Below are positions 53,938 through 64,000 of a stretch of DNA of 64,000 nucleotides, in pieces. The notes under the pieces were generated by a model. That model saw only the letters and a program-made list of their open reading frames with translations, made no database searches and was not told the origin of the DNA. The translations under genes were made by a program, and so were the position numbers. Origin of the DNA: Pomacea canaliculata (lineage: Eukaryota; Mollusca; Gastropoda; Architaenioglossa; Ampullariidae); assembly GCF_003073045.1 (NCBI RefSeq), contig NC_037590.1, forward strand, positions 29,724,449 through 29,788,448, read 5' to 3'. Positions within the stretch are counted from its first letter, which is position 1; the number at the start of each line of letters is the position of its first letter.

Positions 53938-54240
53938 TCGTTTGCTCGCCGAGACTAGCAGCAGACAACTTCACAAGAGGCCGAGCCTTGGTCTCGGTAT
54001 ACAGTCAGCCATCCACCTATACACGTCCGTGGTTAGATTCTCCCAACAACATCAACAACAATGCATGGGTCAGAGACAAGCTAGCATGAACGTGTTTAGG
54101 TGGATTGCTGTGTCTGTCAAGACCAACGCTTAGCCTCTTGCGAAGTGATCAGCTGTTAGTCTCGGCCAGCCTAAACAAAGAAAGTGAATAAACCGGAAGC
54201 TATGTCGTTTAATGCCTCGTTTTAGTAGTTAACTGGGGGG
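53938..54240. repeat. Inverted-repeat family, copies 2 and 3 facing each other
   Basis: Copy 2 (53938-54040, plus) and copy 3 (54062-54240, minus) are about 100-180 bp each and form a foldback structure. Shared blocks: CCGAGACTA-CAGC, CAAGAGGC, TTGGTCT, ACAGACA/ACAGTCA, CCACCTA-A-ACG. Copy 3 also carries the outer CCAGTTAACTACTAAAAC end seen in copy 1, here next to a G run. A spacer of about 20 bp separates the arms. It looks like a non-autonomous DNA transposon of unknown family. Confidence 0.8.
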
Positions 54241-54780
54241 GGGGGGGTGAAAAATCGCCTGCCAGAGGTCCAGGGATATTCGTGAAGCGAGTGTGCTTCG
54301 ACCACCCATGGGCATCGAGATGCTTGCGATCATCATCAGCTACATCTTCGCTTCGCATACGCATTTTAACATGGTGGCAGGTAGCGAAAGGAGGTGAACC
54401 ATGCTGTTGGCAAACATCTATGACCCTGATACCGCTACTTTGAATATTAGAGCAAATAAATGTTGAAAGCGAAATTAATAAGGGTGGTTAGGACCGTATA
54501 CGAGGAGTCACCACGACAGAGTTTTAATAGCACAGAAAATTATAAAATATTAATTTTTATTTTGTTTTGTTAAGGAGCACAAGTACAAGCCAAACACGTG
54601 TTGCATACATTGAATATTGTTACAAAAAGTATCCTAAGGTGTGCGTAGACTGTAGAGGACAGGGATCAGTGGTAGCTGACGAATTGAGAAGGCTTGAGAG
54701 TTAAATAGAAAATAGGTAAATAAAACTGAAAATTTGTCTTTTTGTTTCTTTATAGTGTTTTCAAGTGGTCACGGGTATCA

Positions 54781-55206
54781 CTAGAATTTGTATACCCTTA
54801 ATAACTGGATAGTTCTTCCTAGTTTATTTTTGCTTTTCCAATAGTGTGCCCCTCTGAGTTGTTGCATTCGTTCACACAGCAGACACTGACGGCCATGTGT
54901 GCACTTCAAGTGTACTCGAAGCTGGGCACTCCAGCGCGTGTGGGGTGCACGCGTACCGCAGTGAACACAGGGCAGTGTGGCAGCGATTCCCACTCCATGC
55001 ACGTTCAATATAACGACAAGTGAACGGGCGACCATGTTTGTGCATCCTTCGTGCGTGCGGCCCAGATGACGTGTGGATATTCTGTGGCCTTTATTTCCTG
55101 TATTTTTGTAAAAGAGAACAGGAACTAATTTATAATGACGGGAACGCCATTGTTCTCCCGCCAGACGCGACACTTCGGCTCTCCTCCTCTTCGCCGCTGT
55201 TTTCAT
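54781..55206 (-). CDS. Unrecognised 141-residue open frame (doubtful)
   Basis: An open frame starting MKTAAKRRRAEVSR that contains CVHCGTRAPHTRW and, about 20 residues on, HLKCTHGRQCLLCE, a Cys/His spacing that could bind zinc. No family was recognised, it has no visible splice partners, and the region is GC-richer than its surroundings, which favours chance open frames. It lies just upstream of the lipase on the opposite strand. It may be part of an unknown repeat. Confidence 0.15.
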   Translation of the reverse strand: MKTAAKRRRAEVSRLAGEQWRSRHYKLVPVLFYKNTGNKGHRISTRHLGRTHEGCTNMVARSLVVILNVHGVGIAATLPCVHCGTRAPHTRWSAQLRVHLKCTHGRQCLLCERMQQLRGAHYWKSKNKLGRTIQLLRVYKF

Positions 55207-55551
55207 CTGCTATGTGCGCCTTTCTATTGCGCATTTAACCGTTACTACGTACCGAGTACTGTCTTTCTATTTTGTGAATAAATTGCCTCTCGCCAAGCGA
55301 GCAACTCAACTGCACGTGACCAGGAGTTTCACTTGGTGACTCATTTTTAGTAGGTTGGTGGTGAACTAAGCACTTGTTTTAATTGTGAAAGTTCGCTGTA
55401 CGTGGTGTCTCATGCAGCAGGTGCACGAGAAAGTAAGAGACTTAAAGAGAGTTGTGGCCAAGATCTGATGTCCGAAGGAGACTGCATGTGTGCGCACAAC
55501 TGACAGGTAAGAGCGTATGTTGTTCACTCACACCAACGGCTTCTCTGCAAG

Positions 55552-58500
55552 ATGATTCCTATGACTGTCTTCAGGATGCTTGCGCTGCTAATTGCGTTCT
55601 GGACTTGGAATGCTTACTCCAAGATGTTCACATGGGCTATAACAGTAGATCCTGAGGTGTATATGGATTCGGTAAGAAAACAAATTAATTTCATGATCTG
55701 CTGTAAACGCCTTATTTAGATATATGTTAGAAGACTTCATGCAACATGGAATATAAGGACTTATGTAATTTACACATTAAGTTCTTCTAACATCAGTTTC
55801 TTTACACGGCATTTACAAAGTTGACATGGTGATCTTCATGTTTACTGAGAAAGAGAAAATGTAAATACATTCACTGTCGACGCATGCCCTCAGGATGTGT
55901 GTGTGTTGACAAGTAGATAATAACACATCATCTTTCTCAAAGAAATTGAAGGGATGAAAAAAGAATGAGAAAGTGTGTGTGTGATGGGGGGTATGTTCAC
56001 TTGAAACTGTTAACATCAGCTCTTGCACGTCAGGTCAGCTAACTCTATTCAATTTAATTGGGGTGCCAGACACAGTTAATCACCAGCAAAGGGTACCCCT
56101 GCGAGAATCATTACATCACCACAGAAGATGGCTTCATCCTCAACATGCAACGTATCCCTCATGGTCGAGCCCCAAAGTGTGACAAGTTTCGATTACACAT
56201 CAGTAAGTTTTTCATTCTCGGTGTTGGAGGGAGAGAGATAGAGAAAAAATGGTTAAGAAGGCTAAAAATAACGTTTATCGTAGCACATCAAAGTTCACCG
56301 ACACTTTTGATAAGCATAAAGATCATTTCCGCGGATGTTTTAGGGCCGAAGCCCGTGGTCATTCTTCAACACGGGCTAGAGGCGTCCTCGTCCAACTGGC
56401 TGGACAACCTGGCCAACGAGAGCCTGGCCTACCTACTGGCTGACGCCGGAGCAGACGTGTGGCTGGGCAACGTCCGAGGCAACATGTATTCCCGCAACCA
56501 CACCAAGCTCAGTCCCGACCAGGAGGAGTTCTGGGCCTGGAGGTGAGTGCATGTCACCATGTACCTACGAGGTAAAAGTCCCGGTCTACTGGTTAACTTC
56601 ATTTTGCTAGTCATAGCTAGTTCTAAGCTTTGCGGACTACTTGTTCACAATTTTAAGTAACGCTGTCGGCACACATTTGCATGGTGTGGTGAATTAATAA
56701 ACTAGACAATTGAATGAGAGGATGCGGATCAAGACTCTACGCATTGTTTACTGTAATATATTCTGTTCCTGTTTGGTGTCCGCGTGTGAGTTAACAAGTA
56801 ACAATTGATATGTCTACTGCATGTGTCTTGCAGATTAAATGAGAAAGAGAAATAATGAGTGACTCATTTTTTCTGATGTGGGAGAGGTACAGTCAAATAT
56901 ATATAATATGAAACAATGTGAAGTCTAAATACTTATATCCAAGTGAGTGGCGGTGGTGGGGGGGGGGGTGGAGGTTAAGTATTACTGTTTGTTCCTCGGT
57001 TATATCGCGAGTTACTTGTATATAGGAATAAACTCATAAGGGATACCAACAGGTGTAATACAATCAAGCACGATTATTCTGTACATCAATGATCATATCA
57101 AAGGATCGGATATTAACATGTGAATATATTTCCATTACGTGCATTCATAAATTTACAATCACTTGCATTAACAACTAATTGCATCCAACCGCTGTGACTC
57201 ATGTCCTTCAAGTGTCAGCAAGATTACATCACTGTTGTCGGCTGCTCAAAGCCTGATCAAGGACCTGTGTGCGGTGGAGGGAATTTGGGGAAAGGGGAGA
57301 AATATGATGGCAAAATATTAACCTTCAGTTTTAAATGCGTTAAACTATTTATGTACACGGATATTTTACGTATATCGTTTTTGTAAAGAAGTGCTAATTG
57401 TTTTCTTATTAAAATAGTTGGGACCAGATGGCTGCTTACGACCTGCCAGCCATGTTTGACCACGTGACTCGCACGACAGGCCAGAAAGCAGGTGCATTAC
57501 GTAGGTCACTCGCAGGGTACCTTGATAGGTTTTGCTGGCTTCACCTCCAACAAAACGCTGGCTGCTATGGTGAAACAGTTCTTCGCCCTGGCCCCCATAG
57601 CCAAAGTCTACCACATAAAGAGCCCCGTCCGTCTGTTGGCGCCCTGGGCACGTGACATAAATGTAAGTACAGGACCACTAGATACACGGGTATATGTGCA
57701 CTCTGTACAGAATATACAGCACGAGACAGATAGATACAGCATTAAACACATACAGATGCACTCTGTCTTAAAAAGGCAACACTGTGCCAACCGAGCCGCC
57801 ATAGACATATTTTCTAGTGGAAGCAGTCCATCACTCTCACGAACGCGCTGAAGGATCATGGAATGACAATGTATGATTATGACCTGTGTTCCTCTTATGC
57901 TTACATTTCTCCATAATGTAGACTGGTTAAGGGTTCTTTGGGCCTATTATTTTTGTTTTTATTTCGTCTCTCAGCATTTGATAATAACAGTTTGATAGTG
58001 TGTAAAAAATTGCCAACCCTAGTGACATATTCGATATTATATCTTAACCGGACAAATACGGACGAGTTTGTGACCATGTTTGGCACTTGTTCCATGACAA
58101 TTATATAAAGACTTGGTCAAAAGTCCTTCCTTACTTGTACAGTTAACGCCATTCTTATCTAGGCAAAGTGCTTGGACTTAACTTTGCATGTTTACCAAAG
58201 TTCTCACGTTCCGAACGATCGCCCCTCCCCCAAACATTGTTTCCTTTGACCTTTTTACACAGATTTGCCAAACTTTAGTGTCTCAAATGAGTCCTTACGA
58301 TTGTGTGCGTTCCAGGCCTTTTACGAGTTACTTGGTCATGGAGAGTTCCTGAAGTATAACCGAAGACTAATGGACATTATTGCTAAAGACGTTTGCGAAA
58401 GGCTCGGTGATGACCTGTGTGAAAACTTACTCTTTGCAGCTTGTAGGAACGGACCGACTGCACTTCAACATTGTAAGTGATGTGAAATGCCACGTGATGC

Positions 58501-59747
58501 TCGAATGTTCCGCTGCTGTATTAATATCAAAACCTTTTCCTGTAAACGGATTAGTGAAGATTAAGAAGGTATAATTTATTAATATATTTATAGATTTTTA
58601 AATAATTGTTAGTTATTATGATATATCTAGTATTTACATTATTTAATGTATATAAACTATTTATGCACGCATTAACTCAAAATGTTTTAAAGTTTTAGCT
58701 TTTCAAAGAGAAGTTACTTTAGCTAGTTAATTGTGAGATAGTTTAGTTAGTGAGTTAGTGGTGAGTTAGTTTAGTTAATTAATTCGAGTTTTACACCATG
58801 TCAGCAACTGAGGCTATCTCATGACGAAAACATCTGCTGAAGAATAAATACATTGCAAAGACGGCTTTAACGATTCGCACAAATGAAAACCCTAACCCTA
58901 AGTCTTTTTTGAAAGATACAGTAAAATCTGTCATAATTCATACAGAAGGAATTTCAAAGGTATAATTTATTTCAAATTGTTACCATTTGATTGCTCTTCT
59001 TTGTGTGTATGGGTTTGATTAATTTTCAGACCAGGATTCCTGTCTACGTTGCACACAACCCAGGTGGAACCTCAGCACAAAACATGCTGCACTTTGCTCA
59101 GGTGAGAATAAGACCATCTTGCAGGTGTATAGTGCGCACACTCTGTACTTGTGACATGTAGAATCACTATTAAGATTTTACCTCAAGTGTTTGGTGTTTT
59201 TTCTTTTGTACGCAGGGGGTGAACACAGACGCGTTCCAAAAATTTGACTATGGATCTGCGATTGAAAACATGAAATACTACAATCAGGTAACCATTTGCT
59301 TGCAGCACCTTCTTAAATTAGTGACGTTGGGGCGTTCCATGCCCTGTTAAAGGACAGAAAAAGTTTTTTTAAAAAGAAAAAGACATTCTAACGAAACGTT
59401 TTTCGAGCATACATTTTGTGTGTAAGATTTTCTTATATGGCATTATGACAAACAACTTGTTAACGCCGACACCTATTGAAACGGCAGAACAATTTCTTGT
59501 TAAACAGACCACCCCACCTCTGTACCACGCGGAAGATCTGCATGTGCCGGTTATGGTATATTCTGGCGGAAATGACAGCCTCGCCGACAGAGATGACATA
59601 GAATGGCTTTTGAACCATCTTCCAGCAGCCAACCTTCTGGGGCACATGACGTTTCCAGAATGGGACCATCTAGACTTCATATGGGCATTTGATGCAGCAA
59701 AGTATTTGTACAGTGACATCATCAAGCGGATATTTATGCCATATTGA
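55552..59747 (+). CDS. Acid lipase, LIPA/LIPF family (8 exons, two frameshifts)
   Basis: Family members hydrolyse triglycerides or cholesteryl esters in the gut or lysosome. Exons: 55552-55671, 56070-56202, 56344-56542, 57418-57662, 58316-58472, 59030-59101, 59216-59287, 59508-59747. Seen: a signal peptide ([17 protein letters not shown]), [43 protein letters not shown], nucleophile motif [26 protein letters not shown] (catalytic Asp), and [11 protein letters not shown] (catalytic His). Expected length ~411 residues against ~400 in the family. All splice sites are canonical. One extra base in exon 4 (57485-57491, between TGQK and VHYVGHSQG) and one in exon 5 (58443-58446, between LLFAAC and GTDRLHFN) each break the frame; the flanking exon phases confirm both. 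It is a recent pseudogene or carries sequence errors. Exon 1 was set by the signal peptide and phase. Confidence 0.88.
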
Positions 59748-61600
59748 ACCTGCGCCATGCTTGGAAAGTCGATTCTTTGCTTACATTTTTTTCTTCAGGT
59801 GTGAAGAGGGACAAATACGCGGACAAAGCTGCAACGCAGGTCTTTCCTTTGATCATCAGTTAGAAGGATTTTTTTTCCTAGTCTGGATTTCAAAATCACA
59901 CGTATTCTGACGAAGGAATCGTGTTACTAAATTTGTGCCCGAACTTAGTTACTTAGCAGACTTAAAATTAACCTCTGGTATTAATAATGCTTGTCATTGG
60001 TCAATACATTATATTTTGTGTTCGAATCACCATGTTCAGTGAATGTATAAAGCAGTTTTCAACATATACTACAATGTTGCCCTCTCTAAATGCCAGTCTG
60101 TGTGTTAAGCATGTGTGTAGACACTTGTAAATGCAATTAACTCCTCATCGATGTGTGTATACTAAATAGTCACTTGCTTTCATTGTTAAATTATGCATAT
60201 CTGGTTATCAGAATGTAGTAATGTAACGAATTAAACACAACTTTTGACTGAACATAGGCTATATATTTGTAAATATTTACATTTCAAGACTCAATGCTCT
60301 TCATTTGTCTCTGCACTCTAGGCACTGCCTCACACTCTGAGTTACTTGACTACAATAGGGTCAGATACTTAACATTGAGACAATGACTTGCTAATTAAGT
60401 GAGACCTCGGAGACGACAGCTCGATGTAAGGAAAGAACGAGGTGACGATAGGAAGTAGTTCGCCTTCCTTCACCTCCACTGACAGCCATCGGGTTTTCCC
60501 GCATCCAGGTGCGGAGAGCTAGTGAAAGGGATGGGGTTGATGTCCGGTCCCGAAAGAAGAGACCTGCGAAGGTCCTGTGAGCAGCTGACGCTTGACGACA
60601 GGGTTAGGCCCTAGCGCTCGCGAGACGGATAAGGGTTACACAAGGACGAGGTGAAAGGTCGCTTGAGTCCACCCCATCCGCGCGCGCACACCCAACGACA
60701 GGTCAGCCAAGTACGGTATAGGTCTAGCATGAAGACAGCCAAATAATCACCGACACGCGACAATGAACAGGTGTTTCCCACGACGGTAATGAAGTACCAG
60801 GAGAGGAACAGTCTGATCCTGAGATGCCAAGACTAGCTTTTGAAATTTTCCAGGTTATGACCGAGTCGCCTCTACCGTCTGTTTTTGCGTCGCTTGCGAT
60901 CGGCATGTGAAACAGCGCGGGGCAGTCGTTATCTAAAAGTAGACCACATCGCTCGACCTTGACACGGGGTCTGCGTCGTGTGCTAGATGCTCCTTCACAA
61001 GGAAATAGCATGTGGTATTGTTTTATCACGTGATCCCAAACTCGACTTTTGCTCCAACGTCACCCGAAACTGATCGGCAGATGTCGTTGAGCAACCCACT
61101 CGATCAGTTGGTATGTAATCGTGGCGGTGAATTGCGCTGACCTGTGGTGTGGCTGGCCATCTATCATCCGCTGGTATCTACGTCAGTCTGCGTACGTCGA
61201 ACCAAGGCTACATGGTTCGTGAGTGTCGCCGTTCCTTGATATCTTAAAACATCGCTACAATAGTCCATGTACTACGCACTAGACGAAGGGAAAATCCCGG
61301 ACCACCTCTAGGCTAAACGAATCTCAGTCGGAATTTCTAAATATTCTAAGGTTTATAAAATTACTGCATCGAATGATAATGCAATGGTTGTTTAGCACTT
61401 GACAGATTCAGCGATAATTCTGGGACAGTCTACGTACATATGGTTAAAACTCACTGAAGTATTTGTCAATTTATGTAAAGAAGAAAGAAAATCGCAAACG
61501 GATGCACAATAAAGCTTTTTGACCTCCGTGGTTACTTGTAAAGCCACCAGTGAACATTCACTTTTTTTTCCCATCTAAAACACTCAGCGGTAACCCTCCT
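59748..61600. other. Lipase 3' flank and a GC-rich block, no gene recognised
   Basis: 59748-60380 is AT-rich and probably holds the lipase 3' UTR. About 60390-61310 is distinctly richer in G, C and CpG than its surroundings, with sharp edges. Its longest open frame (minus, 61029-60724) shows no known family. An inserted unknown repeat or an unannotated promoter or exon are both possible. Confidence 0.4.
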
Positions 61601-61639
61601 ATGTTTGTGCTACCTTGGAAAAAAATCTCCCTTTCCCAG

Positions 61640-61830
61640 TTTCATATGAAACCGTTGCTTTTCGTCATCATACCTCTCTTCCAAGAAAAATCTTAAGACT
61701 CACTTGTTTAAACTTATTTGAAGTTATCATTTGACCTGCAGTTTGGTGGCTGCTGGGATCACCGCGCATTGAGCGCATCTTTGTGATGCGGATACTAGCG
61801 CGTTATAAAACTACATCATCATCATCATTC
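61640..61830 (+). mobile_element. LINE 3' end with (ATC)n tail
   Basis: The frame ending at the stop near 61722 reads SSKKNLKTHLFKLI, the typical C-terminal signature of CR1/Jockey-group LINE polyproteins. About 90 bp of 3' UTR follow, with GAGCGCATCTTTGTGATGCGG and GCGCGTTATAAAACT, then an ATC run. The same tail occurs reversed at 13085-13200. Confidence 0.7.
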
Positions 61831-61839
61831 CGATGGTTT

Positions 61840-63369
61840 CCCATTTTTTTTCTTTTTGCGTTTTCAAAAAAAAAACACAAAAAAAAAAACAAAAACAAAA
61901 CAAACTTACAGTGCATGCGTATGAACCAGAGAAGCTACAGAAAGAAGACAGTCCTACTGGAATTGGTGATATCACAGAGCAGGAACAGACGGAGTAACTA
62001 TCAAACACACGCGCGTGCACTCTGATGAGTGATGAAGCGAAGTTTTATTGCTGGAGAGGTCTAGGAAGTACTTCATGCACTTAGGAAAAACAAAGAGAAA
62101 GCAGTATGACATGCATCCTATATATGACCCTTGTTCGGACAGTGAAAATGCGTTTCGTAAACGTCCGCAAGGCCTGAGGCGACCTATTGTACTCACAACA
62201 CCAAACCATCTACCGAGAAAAGTATGAAAGCAGTTTTGATTACGATCGTGATAGACAGCAAGCAAAGAAATTATTTTCATTGCCTCCCGTTTTGGAAACA
62301 TATGTAAACTCACTTTCTAACCATACATTACCTTGCTAAGCGAAGTTGAGCCAGACCTAGTTTATACCCTTAGTCTTTATTTTTACTTTTCTCTCTATCT
62401 CTACGGCACTGCACAGGTAGGCCTTGAACCTGTTAGTTCGTCTAGGTGGGCGTAGTCTACCCGCAATCAAGGCTGAATCTCAAACCAATGCAAGAGGATA
62501 AGAGTCTTTAAATAAATTTACTTTCTAGTAGCACGGAGCTAGGAAAACGTTTCGAGAATGATCCACTTAAGTAAACGGAGATAAGGACCACCATCAGCTG
62601 TAAAAAGAATATTTTTTAATGAAGTATCTGAAACTTACAATAGAATGTACCTGATTTATTCTGCACGATTTCCGTTAAGAGTCACGTTCTGGTTTTTTCT
62701 CTTGGTGCGCAAGATAACTGAACAGTGCAATCTTTGCGTCTGCTGCAAACCTTTCGGCAATCATACAGAAAAACAGTTTAGAATGGAGCTCGTTTAGAAA
62801 GCATTGCAACATGTATATTCCGACAAATCTGTCGTTGGCAGTCACAGAAGGTATGGATTGACAGAGTGTTAAGTACGCACAGGTCACTACTTAAGACAAA
62901 AGCTGGGTTCCATGCACAAAAAATGACTTGTATTTGCCAACAAGACAGAAGAGCTTGATGTGTGTTTTTCTGGTTCCAAGCCAAAACTTCGACACCACCA
63001 GCTGCTGGTATGATTTCGACTGCATAATACAACCACACGTAAACTAGAGCCTGAATGTGGGTTTATTAAATAAAACAAAGCAGCGCATTCCACCCTTCAT
63101 ACAAACAACTTAGACCTGTTTATCCACATCACGGCATCGTTAACACTCAAAGTGTCTGCAGTGGAGAGTTGCACACAAACAACCGTTTAATATAGCTGTA
63201 AACAAAGCAACAGTTTTTTGTCAGTCACCCAGTCGCTGAGGGTGCCTTGGCACAGAAAACAAGTGGCTCTAACAGCATCAATGTCAGACAGCGAGTGTCT
63301 GCACTGTGTCTAAGAAAACACAGCATTACTAAGGCCAGACTGCAAACCAACATGTTTTTTTTTCCATTG
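61840..63369. other. Gene-free stretch
   Basis: No coding exon recognised on either strand. Open frames of up to ~110 codons occur but show no family signature and no splice structure. An A-rich run lies near 61866-61904. Confidence 0.4.
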
Positions 63370-63510
63370 AACTAACTCAACAAGGATACTTCTATGAAAG
63401 ATACGGAGCTCTCCGCGGAGCTCAGCAGGGACACTGCCATGAAAGATACAGAGCTCTCCATCAAACTTAACGAGACACATAACTCAATGTGAAAGATGCT
63501 GAACTCTAAA
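63370..63510 (+). repeat. 45-bp tandem repeat, about three units
   Basis: ATGAAAGATAC-GAGCTCTCC recurs at about 63393 and 63438, and in altered form at about 63489. The first two units are 45 bp apart and translate in one frame as MKDTELSAELSRDTA and MKDTELSIKLNETHN, a heptad-like polar pattern. The third unit has a 2-bp insertion and a stop follows. It could be a remnant coiled-coil exon or a minisatellite. Confidence 0.55.
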
Positions 63511-64000
63511 GTCGCATCTTCCTTCAACGCCACCACGCCAACGGCAAGTGCACCTGAGCACCTAACGACGCCTTGGAATGGGTTTCATTTCTCACTGAAA
63601 TGCAGAAAAAGGAGAGACATGTGGAGGCTTTTCCTTATCTTAGAGTCTGTGCACTTTGCTTCGAGACTTTGTGTTTTTAATTCAGTTTAATTTTATGCTT
63701 TGCATGTATGTAGAAACAATAGGCACCTGAAATTGTTCGTGCTATCTGCAATCCAGCTGCTTAATCACAGATGAATTGTCAAGGGAGAGAGAGAGATGTT
63801 GTAGGTGTGCATATTATTCCGTAAGATTGTTTCTAGTTTTAGTTTTTTTTTAAGATTGTGTCATTTGCTCGTATTTTTTTACCCTTTAAATAGAACTTGA
63901 TATATATATACAAAATAACCGAACACATACCATGTTCAAATTGCCCATTGAGATTAGAAAAGTTGGTCATTGCCATTGTCATTACTGCACGTTTCTTGTT

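Noticed and set aside
56058-56546. Single 162-residue frame as the whole lipase N-terminus
   Set aside because: It reads through an intron (56203-56343); the spliced form with a signal-peptide exon at 55552 matches the family.

Overview
The window is animal nuclear DNA. It is AT-rich, with intron-split genes (GT-AG borders, polypyrimidine tracts), long introns and many decayed transposable elements. The protein sequences and the kinds of LINE/SINE remnants suggest a lophotrochozoan, most likely a gastropod mollusc. That assignment is inference; no mitochondrial or rRNA marker is present. No tRNA or rRNA gene, CRISPR array or bacterial-type operon was seen.

Layout: (1) 12-560, minus: first two coding exons of PCNA, running off the left edge, with two E2F-like sites upstream. 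(2) 2492-17506, plus: complete 11-exon MICU1, the calcium-sensing gatekeeper of the mitochondrial uniporter. Its introns hold LINE relics, a long inverted repeat (8247-8690) and older repeats. (3) 19465-26793 and 31565-39909, minus: two complete tandem hnRNP H/F-type genes, called copy A and copy B, with nine matching coding exons each. They are well diverged except for one exon plus intronic flanks (22525-22818 and 36863-37160), which is almost identical and reads as a gene-conversion tract. (4) 42275-45807, plus: complete MOB1, the Hippo/NDR kinase co-activator, head-to-head with hnRNP copy B across a short YY1-type promoter region. (5) 45808-55551: a long gene-poor stretch with candidate MOB1 poly(A) signals, a 5'-truncated LINE with intact target-site duplications, SINE-like pieces and a three-copy inverted-repeat family. 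(6) 55552-59747, plus: an eight-exon acid lipase (LIPA/LIPF family) with all catalytic residues but two single-base frameshifts. (7) 59748-64000: no recognised gene; a GC-rich block, a LINE 3' end and a small 45-bp tandem repeat.

The genes are unrelated housekeeping genes: DNA replication clamp, mitochondrial calcium gate, splicing regulators, Hippo adaptor and lipid hydrolase. The only functional cluster is the hnRNP H pair. I found no convincing new multi-gene system. The most informative signals are the single-exon conversion between the hnRNP H paralogues, the GC-AG intron in copy A, the frameshifted lipase, and two uncharacterised inverted-repeat elements.
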